Below the pieces are notes generated by a model. It did no database searches. It was not told the origin of the DNA and saw nothing but the letters and a program-made list of their open reading frames with translations. 64,000 bases of DNA, taken from a virus. Both the position numbers and the translations under genes were made by a program. The stretch spans positions 48,901 to 112,900 of the IMG/VR virus record IMGVR_UViG_3300002052_000002. The stretch is one strand, 5' to 3'. Positions 61,373-64,000 of this stretch are shown here, piece by piece (the stretch's first letter is position 1; every line of letters begins with the position of its first letter).

Positions 61373-61455
61373 TTCTCATACTCCTCTTTTATCCCCTCCG
61401 AATTAAATCCAGTGCTAAAATTACTAGCAACAGACACACCAGCGTTTGGTTTCAT
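61369..61455 (-). CDS. 28-residue peptide gene, coupled to its neighbours
   Basis: From ATG 61455 with GGGAGGA six bases before. It begins MKPNAGVSVASNFST, a mostly neutral peptide with an acidic tail. The ATG overlaps the previous stop and its TGA overlaps the next ATG, making a three-gene coupled chain. Function unknown. Confidence 0.4.
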   Translation of the reverse strand: MKPNAGVSVASNFSTGFNSEGIKEEYEK

Positions 61456-61688
61456 GTAAATGTCCTCCCATATAATAGACATCTTACAGGGATAAGCCTA
61501 TCCCTTTGTTTCTTAAAGACCCATGTACTATAACAACGGTCTCCTGTCGAACGGTCGTAGGAATTCTTTCCCTTCACATCGTACATTATACCACCAGTAT
61601 AGAACCCTTCTTTCTTCTGAACCCTTTCCAGCCATAAGATAATTGCTGGTTGCTTATTAATAATCACTGGTATTCTGCATTTAAACAT
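61452..61688 (-). CDS. Hypothetical protein, 78 residues
   Basis: Encodes 78 residues with a beta-like pattern (KCRIPVIINKQPAIILWLER and STWVFKKQRDRLIPVRCLLY) and two or three Cys. It overlaps the phosphoesterase stop by eight bases and is coupled to the short gene downstream. No family is recognised. Confidence 0.45.
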   Translation of the reverse strand: MFKCRIPVIINKQPAIILWLERVQKKEGFYTGGIMYDVKGKNSYDRSTGDRCYSTWVFKKQRDRLIPVRCLLYGRTFT

Positions 61689-62193
61689 TTCTCATTCCTT
61701 TCGCAAGTTCTATAAGTTCAGTTGCACTGACTGGGAAATACTCCCAATTCTCTACACTGACATTTATAATATTCTTAAATGTCTTGAAGAGATGGTGTGT
61801 ATGCCCGCAAATCCATATCTTATCAGACATAGTTATTGAGGCAACAGGGTCATGGCATAAATAGAAATCATATTCAGGTAAATATAAAGAAGAATGTACA
61901 GACCTAAAACCACAATCTTCTATATAGTCTCGCCAACTCAACTTGTCGTGGTTGCCAAAAATAAGAATCTTATTGCCAGGAAGCTGTTCTGTAATCGTAG
62001 CTAAGAAGTTCTTATTTGCTGGCCCAACTAATGCCATATCCCCAACAAAATAAATAGTGTCATCAGGGGTCACTACTTTCCTATAGTTAGATATTAAAGT
62101 GTGCTTCATGCGGTCGGTGTTCTTGAAAGGGCGGTGGCAATATTCTATAATATTCGCATGCCCTAAATGCCAATCCGCTGTAAAATAATCCAA
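61681..62193 (-). CDS. Metallophosphoesterase
   Basis: Encodes 170 residues. The start is taken as the TTG at 62193, eight bases after AAGGAGG; the GTG at 62202 would touch the ribosome site, and the opening DYFTADWHLGHAN matches how this family usually begins. Motifs are D7-x-H9, GD (in FVGDMA), GNHD, CHDP and GHTHH, the calcineurin-like set. Such phage enzymes are small phosphodiesterases; the substrate is unknown. Confidence 0.7.
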   Translation of the reverse strand: MDYFTADWHLGHANIIEYCHRPFKNTDRMKHTLISNYRKVVTPDDTIYFVGDMALVGPANKNFLATITEQLPGNKILIFGNHDKLSWRDYIEDCGFRSVHSSLYLPEYDFYLCHDPVASITMSDKIWICGHTHHLFKTFKNIINVSVENWEYFPVSATELIELAKGMRNV

Positions 62194-62206
62194 TATTCTC
62201 ACCTCC

Positions 62207-62464
62207 TTATGATAGAACTCTTTCGATAGGTTCGTATCCTCTCTCTAATCTTTCCTGTTCCTTTTGTAGCATTATCTTCTTACGGTGTCTTAGATACCAA
62301 GATTGAAGAACCATAATACTGATAAAGAAAACCATGAATAGAAGTATTACGAAACAAAACATTCCCACTTCTTGGTCTACTCTTTTACTCATATCAATTC
62401 CAAAGAATGACCAAAATTGAGTGCTCCACTTAGCTAATGTTTCTATTGCTTTATCTTCCCACAT
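62207..62464 (-). CDS. Small membrane protein
   Basis: Encodes 85 residues with one strong hydrophobic segment (EVGMFCFVILLFMVFFISIMVL) and a basic cytoplasmic tail. It lies between the phosphoesterase and the membrane HExxH gene. Function unknown; it may be envelope associated. Confidence 0.45.
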   Translation of the reverse strand: MWEDKAIETLAKWSTQFWSFFGIDMSKRVDQEVGMFCFVILLFMVFFISIMVLQSWYLRHRKKIMLQKEQERLERGYEPIERVLS

Positions 62465-62465
62465 C

Positions 62466-63188
62466 TTAATCTTCTCTCGGTGGTCTAAAATGATTTTGAA
62501 TATGAACAGCTTCCCATTCTAGGTGGTCATATGCATATTTTGCCATATTATCCCAATCTTCAGGATTGGCATTGTAATACCATTGTACCCAATGGACTAA
62601 TTCGTGTGCAAGATTATGAACTTTAGCATCCTTAGTTATAAGAATTGCATTATTCCTATAATCAAAGATATTCGATCTTAGATTTCCTAGTTCATACCCC
62701 CATACAGAATCATTGTATTCATTTGTAACTTCTTCCGCACACAATATTGTTGGTATTGGGATATTAGGATTGAAGTCCCTCTTTAATAGAAAGAGAACTT
62801 CCCTTGCTACTACTTCTTGAACTATCTTACTGAAGGGGTCTCTCCAAAAAAGAGTATCTCGACCCTGCATTACGACCGCTTGGTTGAGTCCCCACTTCAT
62901 GCCCTCTTTAAGAGAAGCGTCCATCCATTCCACTAATTCAGGGTCTCTTCCATCTGTGTAACCATACCAAGGCCAATTAGCTATTGTATCGTTAAACTCA
63001 AATACCATATCAGGATTGTCATAATAAAGTCCTACGTTGAATCCTATCAGAGTAGCATGATGAATCTTTACTGACCGCTCAAATGGGATGTAGCTTTCTC
63101 GTTTAGCTATAAAGCGTCCTAGCATCCCTCCAATAATCAAAGACCCGATGACTGTGCTAATAACCGCAAAGTTTGTTAATTTTCCCAT
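62466..63188 (-). CDS. Membrane-anchored HExxH metalloprotease-like protein
   Basis: Encodes 240 residues with an N-terminal membrane anchor (FAVISTVIGSLIIGGMLG) and a C-terminal zincin motif H195-E196-L-V-H199 in NLAHELVHWVQW, followed by LEWEA (E224/E226), a plausible third ligand. It begins from AGGAGG eight bases before. If active it would act on the periplasmic side or the cytoplasmic face depending on orientation. It is a possible peptidase for host or phage envelope proteins. Confidence 0.55.
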   Translation of the reverse strand: MGKLTNFAVISTVIGSLIIGGMLGRFIAKRESYIPFERSVKIHHATLIGFNVGLYYDNPDMVFEFNDTIANWPWYGYTDGRDPELVEWMDASLKEGMKWGLNQAVVMQGRDTLFWRDPFSKIVQEVVAREVLFLLKRDFNPNIPIPTILCAEEVTNEYNDSVWGYELGNLRSNIFDYRNNAILITKDAKVHNLAHELVHWVQWYYNANPEDWDNMAKYAYDHLEWEAVHIQNHFRPPRED

Positions 63189-63189
63189 C

Positions 63190-63366
63190 TTAACCTCCTA
63201 CTGTTTTACTTGCTTCTGTTGCCCGCTCAGTCTCCACTCTGGTCAATAGCTCATATATCAGCTTATATTCAGTTCTCCAACGTCGTCCATAAAGTTTCCA
63301 ACACTCAAGACAATCTACTCGTGGTTCTAAATACCCTTTATATCTTTGATGTTCTTTACATGCCAT
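63190..63366 (-). CDS. Small Cys/His phage protein
   Basis: Encodes 58 residues from ATG 63366 (six bases after AGGAGG). It begins MACKEHQRYKGYLEPRVDCL and continues ECW, a Cys-His then Cys-x2-Cys pattern that recurs in small phage proteins and probably binds zinc. The last residues are polar. Function unknown. Confidence 0.5.
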   Translation of the reverse strand: MACKEHQRYKGYLEPRVDCLECWKLYGRRWRTEYKLIYELLTRVETERATEASKTVGG

Positions 63367-63572
63367 CACCAACCTCCTGCTATATAATGTACTGCTAATG
63401 AGTAAATCATCATTGCGGCTATAAGTGATAATGCAAATAGGAAATTCTGTAGATGAGAAGCGGCTCTCCTAACCTCTATATAATTGCAGTCATCACATCG
63501 CCACAACTTTAGTCCATCTAATCCATCGACTTTATTCATGAATTCTTTACATGTCGGACATACTTTATTCAT
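63366..63572 (-). CDS. Zinc-ribbon protein with membrane segment
   Basis: Encodes 68 residues with CPTC and CDDC pairs near the N-terminus (zinc ribbon) and a hydrophobic segment (LFALSLIAAMMIYSLAVHYI) at the C-terminus. It may anchor a zinc ribbon to the membrane. It is coupled by overlap to the next gene. Confidence 0.5.
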   Translation of the reverse strand: MNKVCPTCKEFMNKVDGLDGLKLWRCDDCNYIEVRRAASHLQNFLFALSLIAAMMIYSLAVHYIAGGW

Positions 63573-63681
63573 ACAATCTCCTTAACTGCTCCTGAATGTA
63601 TTTAGTATGCTCCCTATCGTGTTTCTTCCTACTCTTTGCTTTCTTCCTTATCTTATATATTTTCCTTACCCTGACTCTCAT
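63565..63681 (-). CDS. Basic 38-residue protein
   Basis: A short gene from ATG 63681 with an A/G-rich site before it. The product is very Lys/Arg-rich (RVRVRKIYKIRKKAKSRKKH), suggesting nucleic-acid binding. It overlaps its neighbours by 29 and 8 bases. The evidence for translation is moderate. Confidence 0.4.
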   Translation of the reverse strand: MRVRVRKIYKIRKKAKSRKKHDREHTKYIQEQLRRLYE

Positions 63682-63892
63682 AATTTCTTTTTCCTATTCT
63701 CTCTTTGAATAATTTATGTTGGTGTCTTAGCATTTTTACAAGCCAACCTTCTGAAATACTGACTTGTCTATAAAACAGCAACGAGAACAAGTTTATAATG
63801 CCTTCGATAATTTGAAGAAACGTCCTCACATAATACATCCAGAGAGGAGTCCCTTTAGCTGTTCTGCATATCCAAATGTATTTCCTTACCAT
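63653..63892 (-). CDS. Hypothetical protein, partly membrane-like
   Basis: Encodes 79 residues with a hydrophobic middle (TFLQIIEGIINLFSLLFY) and a basic C-terminus. An AAAGGAGG site precedes the start. No family is recognised. Confidence 0.4.
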   Translation of the reverse strand: MVRKYIWICRTAKGTPLWMYYVRTFLQIIEGIINLFSLLFYRQVSISEGWLVKMLRHQHKLFKERIGKRNYESQGKENI

Positions 63893-63910
63893 TTAGGACG
63901 ACCTCCTTTA

Positions 63911-64000
63911 CTATGACTCTATTTCGTTGACTACTGCTTTAGCTAGATGCAAGACGACTACTCCACATAGGAGCGCCAGAGCCACTGGAACAAAAAGCAT
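63911..64000 (-). CDS. Small membrane peptide, possibly continuing beyond the window
   Basis: The frame ends at 63911 and has an ATG exactly at the window edge (64000), so the true start may lie outside. The 29 residues read LFVPVALALLCGVVVLHLAK, then a short polar end, one membrane segment. Function unknown. Confidence 0.35.
   Translation of the reverse strand: MLFVPVALALLCGVVVLHLAKAVVNEIES

Overview
This window is most likely part of the genome of a tailed double-stranded DNA phage, possibly podovirus-like. The + strand (1-41.4 kb) carries a portal, a scaffold-like protein, a capsid protein resembling the SU10/DUF5309 type, a head-tail adaptor, fibre proteins, a beta-rich tail hub or nozzle, several large glycine/alanine-rich proteins of the ejection type, and lysis genes. 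The - strand (41.4-64 kb) carries a compact DNA replication, recombination and nucleotide block. The genome is AT-rich and almost gap-free. Most adjacent genes are joined by ATGA or TAATG overlaps and strong AGGAGG-type ribosome sites. I see no integrase, tRNA, CRISPR array or insertion sequence. No large terminase is recognisable, so the genome extends beyond the window; both ends cut genes. The host cannot be named. A lipoprotein, exported proteins and a LysM transglycosylase point to a bacterium.

Layout. 1-6.7 kb: virion proteins, portal, scaffold candidate, major capsid protein. 6.7-8.5 kb: a degenerate LAGLIDADG-like gene, a zinc-finger protein and the adaptor. 8.5-15.5 kb: four fibre/lectin-like proteins (three share an N-terminal module), a 41-residue Cys-rich gene and a nozzle-like protein. 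15.5-30.4 kb: large internal or ejection-type proteins including a 2332-residue polyvalent protein, a PurD-derived protein that has lost part of its ATP-grasp fold, and two HExxH proteins. 30.4-31.3 kb: an exported protein, a small virion-type protein and a GC-rich hairpin. 31.3-40.3 kb: a sugar/glycan island with three GT-B-type proteins (one a double GT, one fused to a radical SAM enzyme), a GT2, two methyltransferases, a GNAT acetyltransferase and a DegT aminotransferase. 40.3-41.4 kb: M15 endolysin, holin candidate and a small HExxH protein.

The - strand, read from 64 kb downwards, begins with small membrane and zinc-ribbon proteins, a membrane-anchored HExxH protein and a phosphoesterase. 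It continues with a primase-helicase, a sigma-like protein, a uracil-DNA-glycosylase/DNA polymerase I fusion, two deoxyribosyltransferase-like proteins, a dNTP diphosphohydrolase-like protein, a gp88-family protein, a UvsY-like candidate, a gp32-like SSB, an exonuclease, HNH, RecA, Mre11-like, LysM transglycosylase and Rad50-like genes. Recombination-dependent replication of T4 type is a reasonable inference. At least six small genes in this arm start with the same MKIL peptide.

The most unusual material is the glycan island with its GT-radical SAM fusion, the pseudo-PurD protein, the four HExxH proteins, the LAGLIDADG remnant beside the capsid gene, the shared MKIL starts, and a 22-base element found once on each arm. 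All family assignments come from reading motifs by eye; no database search was run.
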